A stretch of DNA of 64,000 nt from Magnetospirillum sp. (GTDB taxonomy: Bacteria; Pseudomonadota; Alphaproteobacteria; CACIAM-22H2). The translations under genes were made by a program, and so were the position numbers. Below, in pieces: positions 44,011 to 53,786 of this stretch (its first letter is position 1; each line of letters opens with the position of its first letter). The notes under the pieces were generated by a model. The model was not told where the DNA came from, searched no databases, and saw only the letters and a program-made list of their open reading frames with translations. The stretch lies in contig JAPZUA010000002.1 in assembly GCA_027532905.1 (NCBI GenBank), forward strand, positions 310,001 to 374,000, given 5' to 3'.

Positions 44011-44721
44011 TTACTCCGCCGCCGAACGCGGTGCGATCGGGCGCCGACTGCGCACGATCTGGTAGCCCCGCCGCCCGAGATACCAAACCGGCGCCGACCA
44101 CACATGCACAAGCCGCGAAAAGGGAAAGATCAGAAAGATCGTCATGCCCAGCACCAGATGCGCAAGGTACGGAAACTCCAGCCCCTGCAGCGTGCCCGCA
44201 TCCACCGGCTGAAGCGTCAGGATGCCTTGCGCCCAATGCGCGAGGACAAGCATGGTCGAGCCGTCGGAATGCGCGAGCGAAAACGGCAGCGTGACGAGTC
44301 CGAGCAACAACTGGATCCAGAGGATCGCCAGTACCGCCAGATCCATATACGTGGAGGTCATGCGGATGCGCGCATCGAAAAGGCGGCGATGCAGCAGCAG
44401 CGAAAGCCCGACGAAACAGATCAAACCGGCGATACCGCCAGCAATGACGGCTATTAGCTGCTTCTGTTCGACGGTGACGAACATTGTATAAACGAACGTC
44501 GGCGTCAGCAATCCCGCCGCATGGCCAACGAAAAGAAACAGGATGCCGCCATGGAACAGATTCGAGCCCCAAGCGAGCTGCCGCTTGCGCAGGAGCTGGC
44601 TGGAGCTGGCGCGCCAGGAATACTGCTCGCGGTCGAAGCGAATGAGGCTGCCCAATAGAAAAGCAGTCAGACAAACATACGGGTACCAGACGAAAAGAAT
44701 GTGGAAGATGGCGTCGCGCAT
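44011..44721 (-). CDS. narI: Respiratory nitrate reductase gamma subunit (cytochrome b)
   Basis: The 236-residue membrane protein has five hydrophobic segments, beginning MRDAIFHILFVWYPYVCLTA FLLG. The His ligands of the two b-type haems lie in segments with LFHGGILFLFVGHAAGLL and in LAHWAQGILTLQP and LAHLVLGMTIFLIFPF. It takes electrons from quinol and passes them to NarH. Confidence 0.93.
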   Translation of the reverse strand: MRDAIFHILFVWYPYVCLTAFLLGSLIRFDREQYSWRASSSQLLRKRQLAWGSNLFHGGILFLFVGHAAGLLTPTFVYTMFVTVEQKQLIAVIAGGIAGLICFVGLSLLLHRRLFDARIRMTSTYMDLAVLAILWIQLLLGLVTLPFSLAHSDGSTMLVLAHWAQGILTLQPVDAGTLQGLEFPYLAHLVLGMTIFLIFPFSRLVHVWSAPVWYLGRRGYQIVRSRRPIAPRSAAE

Positions 44722-44733
44722 GGTGGCTTTCCT

Positions 44734-45477
44734 TCAAGCTGAAGTGCGGTTCGCAGCGGCGGTGCCCTGGCGTTGGCGCGGCAGCGGCTCCAGACCCGGT
44801 GCGGGGCGCGCCGCCTGGCGCAGCTTGGCCGACAATGTGTCGGTGCCGCAGGCCGTGGCAGCACCTGGACCGAACGTCACTTCCTCCGCCTCCCACGCGG
44901 CATCCAGCGCTTCCAGGTCGTCGGGCTCGGGATCGGGTTCCGCGCGCAACTTGGCCAGTGCTGTCGCATCAAGCTTTGCACGGGACAGCGCCGCGAGCGC
45001 CGCAAAGACGCTTTCGTATGGCGAAGATCGCTTGGCCAGGCGCTCGCGCAAGGCGGCAAAGACATGCGCAGGCTGGCCGATCATCTCGATCGCTGCGGCA
45101 GGTGCGCGGGTTGCCGCGTATTCCAGAAACAGCGGCAGGAAATCCGGCAATTCAGCCGTGGTCGGCGTGAAGCCGCCATCTTCGTAGATCTTGATAAGAT
45201 CGACCATCGCCTGGCCGCGGTCGCGGCTTTCGCCATGAACATGCTCGAACAGATGCAGCGAGAGCGATCGCGTGCGATCGAACAGCAGAATGTACCGCTC
45301 CTGCGCATCGTAGAGGTCGAGGGCGGCAAGATCGGCGATGAGTGCCGCGACTGCCGCGCGCTCGCGCTTGGGCAGTGCGCCTTCGGTTTCGAGCACAGCC
45401 CGAAGCTCCGCTCCGGCCGCGACCAACTCTGCGGTCGGATATGTCAGCAGCACGGAAAGGACTTTGAGCGTGCGCAT
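44734..45477 (-). CDS. narJ: Nitrate reductase assembly chaperone NarJ
   Basis: The 247-residue cytoplasmic chaperone inserts the molybdenum cofactor and keeps NarGH soluble until membrane docking. RTLKVLSVLLTYPTAELVAA, then YILLFDRTRSLSLHLFEHVH GESRDRGQAMVDL and LPDFLPLFLEYAA are family hallmarks. The ATG overlaps the narH stop region. The C-terminal 30 residues are Pro/Arg-rich. Confidence 0.92.
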   Translation of the reverse strand: MRTLKVLSVLLTYPTAELVAAGAELRAVLETEGALPKRERAAVAALIADLAALDLYDAQERYILLFDRTRSLSLHLFEHVHGESRDRGQAMVDLIKIYEDGGFTPTTAELPDFLPLFLEYAATRAPAAAIEMIGQPAHVFAALRERLAKRSSPYESVFAALAALSRAKLDATALAKLRAEPDPEPDDLEALDAAWEAEEVTFGPGAATACGTDTLSAKLRQAARPAPGLEPLPRQRQGTAAANRTSA

Positions 45478-47003
45478 TACAGAACCCCCATCTTCGGCTT
45501 GTCGTTTTTCAGCTTCATGCCGCCGAACAAATTGCCCGATTGCTCGCTCGGCGCGCAGCCGTCGCCGAACGAGAAGCCGCAATTGCCGCGCATCTCGTAC
45601 GCGTCTTCGCTCGCCTCGCGATGCGCGGTCGGAATCACGAAGCGGTCCTCGTAATTAGCGATCGCCATGATGTGGTACATTTCTTCGATCTGCGCCCCGG
45701 TCAGGCCGACCTTGTTCGCGATCGTTTCGTCGATAACGCCATCCACAGTCTTGGCGCGCTTGTAGGCCCGCATAGCGAGCATGCGCTCCAAACCGCTCGC
45801 CACAGGCGCCTCGTCGCCGGCCGTCAGAAGATTGGCGAGATATCTGAGCGGGATGCGCAGCGAACGCACGTCCGGCATGCCGCCGTCGATGCCCATCTGG
45901 CCGGCCTCGGCCGCAGCTGTGATCGGCGAAAGCGGCGGCACGTACCATACCATCGGCAGCGTGCGGTATTCGGGATGCAGCGGAAAGGCGACCTTCCACT
46001 CCATCGCCATCTTCCACACCGGCGACTGGCGCGCTGCTTCCAGCCAGGACTCGGCGATGCCGTCGATGCGCGCTTGGGCGATCACCGCCGGATCGTTCGG
46101 ATCGCAGAAGATGCCCATTTGCGATCCGTAAAGATCCTTTTCGTCGGGAACGCTTGCCGCCGCTTCGATGCGATCGGCGTCGTAGAGCATGACGCCAAGA
46201 TATCGAATGCGCCCGACGCAAGTCTCCGAACATACCGTCGGCTGCCCCGCTTCGATGCGTGGGTAGCAGAAAATGCACTTCTCCGATTTTCCGGACGACC
46301 AATTGTAGTAGATTTTTTTGTAGGGACAGCCCGAGACGCACATGCGCCAGCCGCGGCACTTGTCCTGGTCGATCAGGACGATGCCGTCTTCTTCGCGCTT
46401 GTAGATCGCCCCCGAGGGACAGGCTGCGGCGCATGCCGGATTGAGGCAATGTTCGCACAGTCGAGGCAGATACATCATAAAGGTGTTCTCGAATTGGCCG
46501 TACATTTCCTTCTGGATGCCTTCGAAATTGACGTCTTTCGAGCGTTTGGAGAATTCGCCGCCCAGGATCTCTTCCCAGTTCGGACCCCACTCGATCTTCT
46601 CCATGCGCTCGCCCGTGATGAGCGAACGGGGCCGCGCGGTGGGAAACGCCTCGAGCTCGGGCGCCTTCTGTAGATGTTCGTAGTCGAAAGTGAAGGGTTC
46701 GTAATAGTCGTCGATTTCCGGCATGTCAGGGTTGGCGAAGATGTTCGCCAATATGCGCCACTTGCCGCCGATGCGCGGCGCGATCTTGCCGTTGCGCTTG
46801 CGGGTCCAACCGCCCTTCCATTTGTTCTGGTCTTCCCAGTTTTTCGGGTAGCCGATGCCAGGTTTGGTCTCGACATTGTTGAACCAGGCGTATTCGAGAC
46901 CCTCGCGATTGGTCCAGACGTTTTTGCAAGTGACCGAGCAAGTGTGACAACCGATGCACTTGTCCAGATTGAGAACCATGGCGATCTGGGCGCGGATTTT
47001 CAT
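45477..47003 (-). CDS. narH: Respiratory nitrate reductase beta subunit (Fe-S)
   Basis: The 508-residue electron-transfer subunit carries one 3Fe-4S and three 4Fe-4S clusters. Cys groups are in CIGCHTCSVTCKNVWTN, CEHCLNPACAAACPSGAIYK, CRGWRMCVSGCPYKKIYYNW (the Trp replaces a Cys as in the 3Fe cluster site) and CIFCYPRIEAGQPTVCSETC. It passes electrons from NarI to NarG. The start MKIRAQIAMVLNLDKCIGCH is conserved and overlaps the narG stop. Confidence 0.95.
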   Translation of the reverse strand: MKIRAQIAMVLNLDKCIGCHTCSVTCKNVWTNREGLEYAWFNNVETKPGIGYPKNWEDQNKWKGGWTRKRNGKIAPRIGGKWRILANIFANPDMPEIDDYYEPFTFDYEHLQKAPELEAFPTARPRSLITGERMEKIEWGPNWEEILGGEFSKRSKDVNFEGIQKEMYGQFENTFMMYLPRLCEHCLNPACAAACPSGAIYKREEDGIVLIDQDKCRGWRMCVSGCPYKKIYYNWSSGKSEKCIFCYPRIEAGQPTVCSETCVGRIRYLGVMLYDADRIEAAASVPDEKDLYGSQMGIFCDPNDPAVIAQARIDGIAESWLEAARQSPVWKMAMEWKVAFPLHPEYRTLPMVWYVPPLSPITAAAEAGQMGIDGGMPDVRSLRIPLRYLANLLTAGDEAPVASGLERMLAMRAYKRAKTVDGVIDETIANKVGLTGAQIEEMYHIMAIANYEDRFVIPTAHREASEDAYEMRGNCGFSFGDGCAPSEQSGNLFGGMKLKNDKPKMGVL

Positions 47004-50000
47004 GCCACTTCTCCCGTGACTGGCGTTGCATCGGCATGCGGGCGTTCCAGCCAGTCGATCTCGTTCATCTTGCGGACGACGACGAATTCGTCGCGGTTCG
47101 TGCCGATCGTGCCGTAGTAGTTGAAGTCGTAGGCTTGCTGCGCGTAGCCGCCGATCATGTGCGTCGGGTTGAGCACGATGCGCGTCACCGAGTTGTGGAT
47201 GCCGCCGCGATGGCCGGTCATCTGCGAACCGGGCACGTTCACGATCTTCTCCTGCGCATGGTACATCATCACCATGCCGTCCTTGACGCGCTGCGAGACC
47301 ACGGCGCGCGCGACCAACGCGCCGTTGCTGTTGAAGGCCTCGACCCAGTCGTTGTCGACGATCCCCGCGCGCTTTGCGTCCGGTTCGCTGATCCAGATGC
47401 ACGGCCCGCCGCGCGACAATGTGAGCATCAGCAGATTGTCGGTGTAGGTCGAGTGGATGCCCCATTTCTGGTGCGGCGTTATGAAGTTCAGCACGAGCTG
47501 CTTTTCGCCGTTCGGCTTCATGTCGATCACCGGTGCGATCGCGCGCAGATCGACCGGCGGGCGATAGACGCACAATGCGGTACCGAAGGCACGCATCCAC
47601 AGATGGTCCTGGTAAAGCTGTTGGCGCCCGGTCAATGTGCGCCACGGGATCAGCTCGTGCACATTTGTGTAACCGGCGTTGTAGCAGACCTTCTCGCTCT
47701 CCAGTCCCGACCAAGTGGGCGCCGATATGATCTTGCGCGGCTGCGCCACGACGTCGCGAAAGCGGATCTTTTCGTCCTCTTTCGGCCGTGCAAGATGCGT
47801 GTGCTCAAGCCCGGTCGCCTTGCCGAGCGCTTCCCAAGCGTGCACGGCCACTTCGCCGTTCGTTTCCGGTGCGAGCATCAGGATCACTTCCGTCGCATCG
47901 ATGTCGCTGACGATGCGCGCAAGGCCCTTGTTGGCACCCTCGGCATGGACGCCATTCAGCGCCTTGAGGTTTTCCACTTCATGGCCCGTTTTCCACGTCA
48001 TGCCTTTAATGCCGTTGCCGATGCTCTCCATCAGCGGCCCGAGTGCGGTGAAGCGTGCGTAAACGTTCGGATAGTCGCGCTCGACTTCGAAGATCATCGG
48101 CATTGTCTTGCCGGGAATGGGCTCGCACTCGCCGCGTTTCCAGTCGCGCGGGTCGAAAGGTTGCGCGATCTCGTTGGGGGAATCGTGCTTGATGGGATTG
48201 AGCACGACGTCTTTTTCGACGCCAAGCACCTCCGGTGCGACACGCGAAAAAGCTTTTGCGATGCCCTTGTAGATCTCCCAATCGCTGCGCGCTTCCCACG
48301 CCGGATCGACCGCACTGGTCAGCGGATGGATGAATGGGTGCATGTCCGACGTATTAAGGTCGTTCTTCTCGTACCAGGTGGCGGTCGGCAGGACGATGTC
48401 GGAATACACGCAGGTGGTGGACATCCGGAAGTCGAGCGTGACGAGCAAGTCCAACTTTCCTTCCGGGGCGTGCGCGTGCCAAACGGCCTCGGTCGCCTTG
48501 GCGCGACCCTCGGGACCGAGATCTTTGCCCAGCACGCCATGCGTCGTGCCGAGAAGGTGCTTCAGAAAATACTCGTGCCCTTTGCCCGACGAGCCAAGCA
48601 GGTTCGAGCGCCACACGAACATGTTGCGCGGCCAGTTCTTGGGATTGTCCGGATCTTCGCAGGAAAGCTTGAGCGAGCCGTCTTTCAAGCTCTTGACCAC
48701 ATAGTCTTTCGCCGCCATGCCGGCCGCAGCCGCATCCTTGGCGACTTGCAGCGGATTGGTTTGAAGCTGCGGTGCCGAGGGCAACCAGCCCATCCGTTCG
48801 GCGCGGATATTGTAGTCGATGATCGTACCGTCCCACGGGCCCTTGGGTGCCGTCGGCGATACGATGTCGCCGACATTCATGGTTTCGTAGCGCCACTGGT
48901 CGGTGTGCGCATAGAAGGCCGACGTCGAGTTCTGCTGGCGCGGCGGACGCGTCCAATCCAGCGCGAATGCCAGCGGCGCCCAGCCCGCCTGCGGACGCAG
49001 CTTTTCCTGGCCCACATAATGCGCCCAGCCGCCGCCCGACTGGCCGACGCAGCCGCACATCACGAGCATGTTGATGACGCCGCGGTAGTTCATGTCGGCA
49101 TGGAACCAATGGTTCATCGCCGCACCGATGATGATCATCGAGCGGCCTTTGGTTTTTTCCGCGTTGGTTGCAAATTCGCGCGCGACCTGGACGATCTTGT
49201 CGCGCGATACGCCGGTAATCGCCTCAGCCCAGGCAGGCGTGTAGGGTGCGGCCTCGTCGTAGTTCTTGGCGATGTTTTCGCCCCCGAAGCCGCGATCGAC
49301 GCCGTAATTGGCTAGGAAAAGATCGTGGACGCTGGCCACCAGCGTTTCGCCTTCGACCAGCTTCAGCAGCTTGGCCGGGACGCGACGAACCAGCACACTG
49401 GCATGCTTGGTGGACGCAAAATGTGCGTGTTCGATATTGCCGAAATAGGGGAATGAGACTTCCGCCATCGCGTCGTGGATGCCGTCGAGCGTCAGACGGA
49501 GCTTTACGATGGCGCCGTCTGCGGCTTTCTCCTCCAAATTCCACTTGCCGCTTTCGCCCCAACGAAAACCGATCGTGCCCCGAGGTGCGACGATCTTGCC
49601 GGAATTCTCGTCGAAAGAGACCGTCTTCCAGTCGGGGTTATTGGCTTCGCCAAGCGCGCTGGCGAAGTCGCTTGCCCGCAAGAAGCGCTCGGGCACCAGC
49701 TGGTCGCCCTGCTGCACCAGCTTAACGAGCATCGGCATGTCGGTGTATTGACGCAGATAGTCGCGAAAATACGGCACTTGGCGGGCGACGTGGTACTCCG
49801 TCAGGATGACGTGGCCCATAGCCATGGCAAGCGCCGAATCCGTGCCCTGCTTGACCGACAACCAAATGTCGCCGAATTTCGCGGCCTCGGAATAGTCCGG
49901 GCAAATCACGGCGCTCTTCATGCCGCGATAGCGCGCTTCCGTGTAGAAATGCGCGTCCGGCGTGCGCGTCTGCGGAACATTCGATCCCCAAAGGATGATG

Positions 50001-50743
50001 AAACCCGCATTGTACCAGTCGGCCGATTCCGGCACGTCGGTCTGCTCGCCCCAGGTCTGCGGCGAGGCGGGCGGCAAGTCGCAGTACCAGTCGTAAAACG
50101 ACATGCAGACGCCGCCGATCAACGAAAGATAGCGCGAACCGGCCGCGTACGAGACCATGGACATCGCGGGAATAGGCGAAAATCCAAAAATACGGTCCGG
50201 GCCATAGGTCTTTGCCGTATAGGCATTTGCAGCCGCGATGATCTCTTGTACGTCGTCCCAAGGTGCGCGTACAAAGCCGCCATGGCCGCGCTTGGTAACG
50301 TAGGCCGCGCGCTTTTCCGGGTTCTCGACGATCGAGGCCCAGGCGGCAACGGGTGTCATCGTCGCGCGTGCCGCACGCCATAGCCGCATGAGGCGCGAGC
50401 GGACCAGCGGGTATTTCACTCGGTTTCCGGAATAGAGATACCAACTGTAAGACGCACCGCGCGAACAGCCGCGCGGCTCGTGGTTGGGCAACTCGGGACG
50501 CGTGCGCGGATAGTCCGTCTGCTGGGTTTCCCAGGTGACGATGCCGCCTTTGACGTAAATCTTCCACGAGCACGAGCCCGTACAGTTTGCGCCATGCGTG
50601 GAGCGAACGATCTTGTCGTGCTGCCAACGCTTGCGATAGCCGTCTTCCCAACGGCGATCTTCGTTGGTCGCGATGCCATGGCCGTCGGAGAACGGTGCGT
50701 TGACCTTGGTGAAGTATGTCAGGCGGTCGAGAAAGTGGCTCAT
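47000..50743 (-). CDS. narG: Respiratory nitrate reductase alpha subunit (Mo-bisMGD)
   Basis: The 1247-residue catalytic subunit reduces nitrate to nitrite on the cytoplasmic face. The FS0 cluster ligands are His50, Cys54 and Cys58 (HGANCTGSCSW) with a fourth Cys in RGCSRGASYSW. The Mo ligand Asp lies in SFYDWYCDLPPASPQTWGEQ. YDWYCDLP, GSNVPQTRTPDAHF and the C-terminal MTGHRGGIHNSVTRI region match enterobacterial NarG. No Tat signal is present, consistent with a membrane-bound cytoplasm-facing Nar. Confidence 0.97.
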   Translation of the reverse strand: MSHFLDRLTYFTKVNAPFSDGHGIATNEDRRWEDGYRKRWQHDKIVRSTHGANCTGSCSWKIYVKGGIVTWETQQTDYPRTRPELPNHEPRGCSRGASYSWYLYSGNRVKYPLVRSRLMRLWRAARATMTPVAAWASIVENPEKRAAYVTKRGHGGFVRAPWDDVQEIIAAANAYTAKTYGPDRIFGFSPIPAMSMVSYAAGSRYLSLIGGVCMSFYDWYCDLPPASPQTWGEQTDVPESADWYNAGFIILWGSNVPQTRTPDAHFYTEARYRGMKSAVICPDYSEAAKFGDIWLSVKQGTDSALAMAMGHVILTEYHVARQVPYFRDYLRQYTDMPMLVKLVQQGDQLVPERFLRASDFASALGEANNPDWKTVSFDENSGKIVAPRGTIGFRWGESGKWNLEEKAADGAIVKLRLTLDGIHDAMAEVSFPYFGNIEHAHFASTKHASVLVRRVPAKLLKLVEGETLVASVHDLFLANYGVDRGFGGENIAKNYDEAAPYTPAWAEAITGVSRDKIVQVAREFATNAEKTKGRSMIIIGAAMNHWFHADMNYRGVINMLVMCGCVGQSGGGWAHYVGQEKLRPQAGWAPLAFALDWTRPPRQQNSTSAFYAHTDQWRYETMNVGDIVSPTAPKGPWDGTIIDYNIRAERMGWLPSAPQLQTNPLQVAKDAAAAGMAAKDYVVKSLKDGSLKLSCEDPDNPKNWPRNMFVWRSNLLGSSGKGHEYFLKHLLGTTHGVLGKDLGPEGRAKATEAVWHAHAPEGKLDLLVTLDFRMSTTCVYSDIVLPTATWYEKNDLNTSDMHPFIHPLTSAVDPAWEARSDWEIYKGIAKAFSRVAPEVLGVEKDVVLNPIKHDSPNEIAQPFDPRDWKRGECEPIPGKTMPMIFEVERDYPNVYARFTALGPLMESIGNGIKGMTWKTGHEVENLKALNGVHAEGANKGLARIVSDIDATEVILMLAPETNGEVAVHAWEALGKATGLEHTHLARPKEDEKIRFRDVVAQPRKIISAPTWSGLESEKVCYNAGYTNVHELIPWRTLTGRQQLYQDHLWMRAFGTALCVYRPPVDLRAIAPVIDMKPNGEKQLVLNFITPHQKWGIHSTYTDNLLMLTLSRGGPCIWISEPDAKRAGIVDNDWVEAFNSNGALVARAVVSQRVKDGMVMMYHAQEKIVNVPGSQMTGHRGGIHNSVTRIVLNPTHMIGGYAQQAYDFNYYGTIGTNRDEFVVVRKMNEIDWLERPHADATPVTGEVA

Positions 50744-50771
50744 GTTTGCATACCTCGATTGTCGGTCGGGA

Positions 50772-53540
50772 TCACTTCGCGGGCGCGGCGAGGGGAAGCG
50801 TGCGGCTGCCGCGTTCGATGTCGTGCAGCAGGCCGCCGCGACGCGTGTAGAACCACCAGGTGGCCAGCACGCACGTCACGTAAAAACCGAGGAACCCGTA
50901 AAGTGCTGTTTCGGCGCCGCCGGTCATGGCGATCGACGTGCCGAAGCTCTTCGGGATGAAGAAGGCGCCGTAGGCGGCGACGGCCGAGGTGAAGCCAATA
51001 ATGGCCGCCGCCTCTTTGTCGGACTGCTTCACGCGCTCCGCCGCATTCAAGCCGGGCTCCAGTCGCGCCGTTTCCTTGCGCACGATCGCCGGGATCATCT
51101 GGAAGGTGGAAGCGTTGCCGATTCCGGTTGCCGCGAACAAAAACAGGAAGCTTGCGAAGAAGATCGGGAAGGAAGACGGGTCGCCCTTCATGCCGATGGC
51201 CGCGAGGATGCCGACGACCCCAGCCGACATTGCGATGAAAACCCAGAAGGTAATCCGGCCGCCGCCGATCCGGTCGCACGCTTTGCCGGCCGCTGCGCGC
51301 GACAACGCCCCCACCAATGGCCCGAGAAAGGCGTATTGCAGCGCGTTCACGTCCGGGTACAGGATGCGCGACAGCAGCGGAAAAGCCGCCGAAAAGCCAA
51401 TGAAGGAACCGAACGTGCCGGTATAGAGCCAGCACATGATCCAGTTGTGCGTACGGCGGAAAATCACCGCCTGATCCGCAAACGAAGCCTTCATGGTCGC
51501 GATGTCGTTCATTCCGAACCACGCCGCGAAAGCGGAAGCGACGATGAAGGGCACGAACACGTAGCCCGCATTCTGCAGCCAGAGCGTAGCGGTTACGCCT
51601 GCTACCGTGGCGGTCTGCGGCGCGCCGCCGAGCCAGCCGAACATGCCTGCGGTGATCGCCAGCGGCACCACGAACTGCACGACGCTGACACCCAGATTGC
51701 CCAGCCCTGCATTGATCGCCAGCGCGTTGCCCTTTTCGTTCTTGGGGAAAAAGAACGAAATGTTGGCCATCGACGACGCGAAGTTGCCGCCGCCGAGTCC
51801 GCACAGGAGCGCCAGCGCAAGAAATATCCAGTAGGGCGTCGTCGGCTCCTGGACAGCGAATCCCATACCGAGTGCTGGAACCAGCAACGACCAGGTGGCC
51901 AGCGTCGTCCATAATCGACCGCCGAAAATGGCAGGCATAAAGCTGTAGGCGATGCGCAGCGTGGCACCCGACAGGCCGGGCAGTGCTGCGAGCCAAAACA
52001 ACTGATCATTGGCGAATGCGAAACCGACGCTTGGCAGCTTGGCCACCACGACGGACCACACCATCCACACGGAGAACGACAGTAACAAACAGGGCACGGA
52101 TATCCACAGATTGCGATTCGCGATCGCGCGGCCGCCAGCGTCCCAAAATTCCTTGTCCTCGGGCCGCCAATCCTGGATCGGACCGGTGGCGGCAAGCGCG
52201 CCCTGTTGCGACGTACCGTGGATCGGCTGCATCTCGGGCAGCTCCGGCAGGCTGCGCACGGCGATGCCCTGCTCGGCCGCCTGTCGTTCCATTTGGCGGA
52301 TCGAAACATGCATCCAAAAAAGCGAAACCGCGACGATCACGAACAGCAGCCAGAAGCAGCTTTGCCATACGCCCGTCAGATCGTTGAGCGCGCCGAACGC
52401 GATCGGCAGCACAAAACCACCAAGGCCGCCGACAAGCCCGACGATGCCGCCCACCGCGCCCACGCGATCGGGGTAGTACACCGGGATATGCTTGAAGACG
52501 GCCGCCTTGCCGAGGCTCATGAAAAATCCGAGCGTGAAGGTCGTGACCATGAAGCCGACGAGCCCCATCGACATACTGAACGTGACGGGTCCGCGGATTC
52601 CTTGCACCACATAGTCGGTCGGCGGATAGGAGAGGACGAACACGCAGACGACCGAAACCATGAAAGTCCAGTACATGACGCGGCGCGCACCGAACTTGTC
52701 GGAAAGGTGGCCGCCATACGCGCGGAAAATCGACGCCGGAATGGAATAAGCCGCACCCACCATGCCGGCCGCCACGATATCCAAGCCGTAAACGCCAATC
52801 AGATAGCGCGGCAGCCACAGCGCCAGCGCCACGAAGGCGCCGAACACGAAGAAGTAATAGAGCGAGAAGCGCCAGACCTGGATGCTTTTGAGCGGCTCCA
52901 ACATGGCCGACAGCGCCTCGGGCTTCGCACCAGTAGCACGGCGACGCGCCAAGTCTGGATCGTCTTTGGTGAACAGGAAAAACACGACAGCCATTGCCAG
53001 CAGGGCTGCCGCCCAGATCTGCGCCACTGTTTGCCAACCGTAAGCCACCATGATCATGGGTGCCGCAAACTTGGTGACCGCTGCCCCTACGTTGCCGGCA
53101 CCGAAGATGCCAAGGGCCGTACCCTGTTTTTCCTTTGGATACCACTTGGCGACATAAGCCACACCGACTGAAAACGAGCCGCCCGCAATGCCGACGCCCA
53201 GTGCGGCAAGCAAAAAGGTTGGATAGTCGTAGGCAAAGGTCAAAAGCGCCGTCATCACGGCGGCTGAGAGCATTGTGACGGTGAAGACCATCCGGCCGCC
53301 ATACTGGTCCGACCAGATGCCCAAGATCAGGCGGATCAACGAACCGGTAAGGATGGGCGTGCCGACCAGAAGGCCGAATTGGGTTTCGCTCAACCCCAAA
53401 TCGCGTTTTATCTGCACGCCGATGATCGCGAAAATCGTCCAAACGGCGAAGCAAACAGTGAAAGCAACGGTCGAAAGCCACAGCGCTCTGCTCTGGTCAG
53501 CGCCGCTTTGGACCGGTAACGATTTGCTGGCGCTGGACAT
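50772..53540 (-). CDS. narK: NarK1-NarK2 fused nitrate/nitrite transporter
   Basis: The 922-residue protein is two fused 12-segment major-facilitator transporters. The first half has SETQFGLLVGTPILTGSLIR, the nitrate signature around GIFGAGNVGAAVTKFAAP and AVGGIVGLVGGLGGFVLP. A soluble linker (about 415-480) joins the second half, which has CGLGGGNFASSMANISFFFP and NAGLGNLGVSVVQFVVP. In Paracoccus such a fusion combines nitrate/H+ symport with nitrate/nitrite exchange. I start at MSSASKSLPV. It is the first gene of the nar operon, downstream of an FNR-type box. Confidence 0.95.
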   Translation of the reverse strand: MSSASKSLPVQSGADQSRALWLSTVAFTVCFAVWTIFAIIGVQIKRDLGLSETQFGLLVGTPILTGSLIRLILGIWSDQYGGRMVFTVTMLSAAVMTALLTFAYDYPTFLLAALGVGIAGGSFSVGVAYVAKWYPKEKQGTALGIFGAGNVGAAVTKFAAPMIMVAYGWQTVAQIWAAALLAMAVVFFLFTKDDPDLARRRATGAKPEALSAMLEPLKSIQVWRFSLYYFFVFGAFVALALWLPRYLIGVYGLDIVAAGMVGAAYSIPASIFRAYGGHLSDKFGARRVMYWTFMVSVVCVFVLSYPPTDYVVQGIRGPVTFSMSMGLVGFMVTTFTLGFFMSLGKAAVFKHIPVYYPDRVGAVGGIVGLVGGLGGFVLPIAFGALNDLTGVWQSCFWLLFVIVAVSLFWMHVSIRQMERQAAEQGIAVRSLPELPEMQPIHGTSQQGALAATGPIQDWRPEDKEFWDAGGRAIANRNLWISVPCLLLSFSVWMVWSVVVAKLPSVGFAFANDQLFWLAALPGLSGATLRIAYSFMPAIFGGRLWTTLATWSLLVPALGMGFAVQEPTTPYWIFLALALLCGLGGGNFASSMANISFFFPKNEKGNALAINAGLGNLGVSVVQFVVPLAITAGMFGWLGGAPQTATVAGVTATLWLQNAGYVFVPFIVASAFAAWFGMNDIATMKASFADQAVIFRRTHNWIMCWLYTGTFGSFIGFSAAFPLLSRILYPDVNALQYAFLGPLVGALSRAAAGKACDRIGGGRITFWVFIAMSAGVVGILAAIGMKGDPSSFPIFFASFLFLFAATGIGNASTFQMIPAIVRKETARLEPGLNAAERVKQSDKEAAAIIGFTSAVAAYGAFFIPKSFGTSIAMTGGAETALYGFLGFYVTCVLATWWFYTRRGGLLHDIERGSRTLPLAAPAK

Positions 53541-53611
53541 TCGGTCCCTCTTGAAAAAATACGTAGCGTCCGGAAGAGCTGCAATCGAGCGCCGAATGCG
53601 CACGTGACGAA

Positions 53612-53625
53612 TTGATCGAAGTCAA
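53612..53625. promoter_or_regulatory. FNR/DNR-type box upstream of narK
   Basis: TTGAT-CGAA-GTCAA. Its centre lies 78 bp before the narK start, a reasonable distance for activation of the leftward nar operon. No other gene is seen in the 246-bp divergent region 53541-53786. Confidence 0.75.
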
Positions 53626-53726
53626 TCCGGCGTGCATTGCCCAACGATTCAAGATAGGCACGCACGGACGGCAATCCCGATTTCGTTGCATGTCAGGCGG
53701 TATCAGCAGCGAAACAGGCAATCGAC

Positions 53727-53740
53727 TTGACAAAGGTCAA
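53727..53740. promoter_or_regulatory. Perfect TTGAC-N4-GTCAA box upstream of the Crp/Fnr genes
   Basis: TTGAC-AAAG-GTCAA, centre 53 bp before the ATG of the first regulator. The form is that of DNR/NNR-type boxes and suggests autoregulation or cross-regulation. Confidence 0.75.
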
Positions 53741-53786
53741 GGCAGACGCCGGTAGATTTGCTAAGGTGCTGGTAGCGAGGTATGCC

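Noticed and set aside
47036-49315. 759-residue rightward open frame
   Set aside because: It lies entirely antisense to narG and has shadow-type composition.
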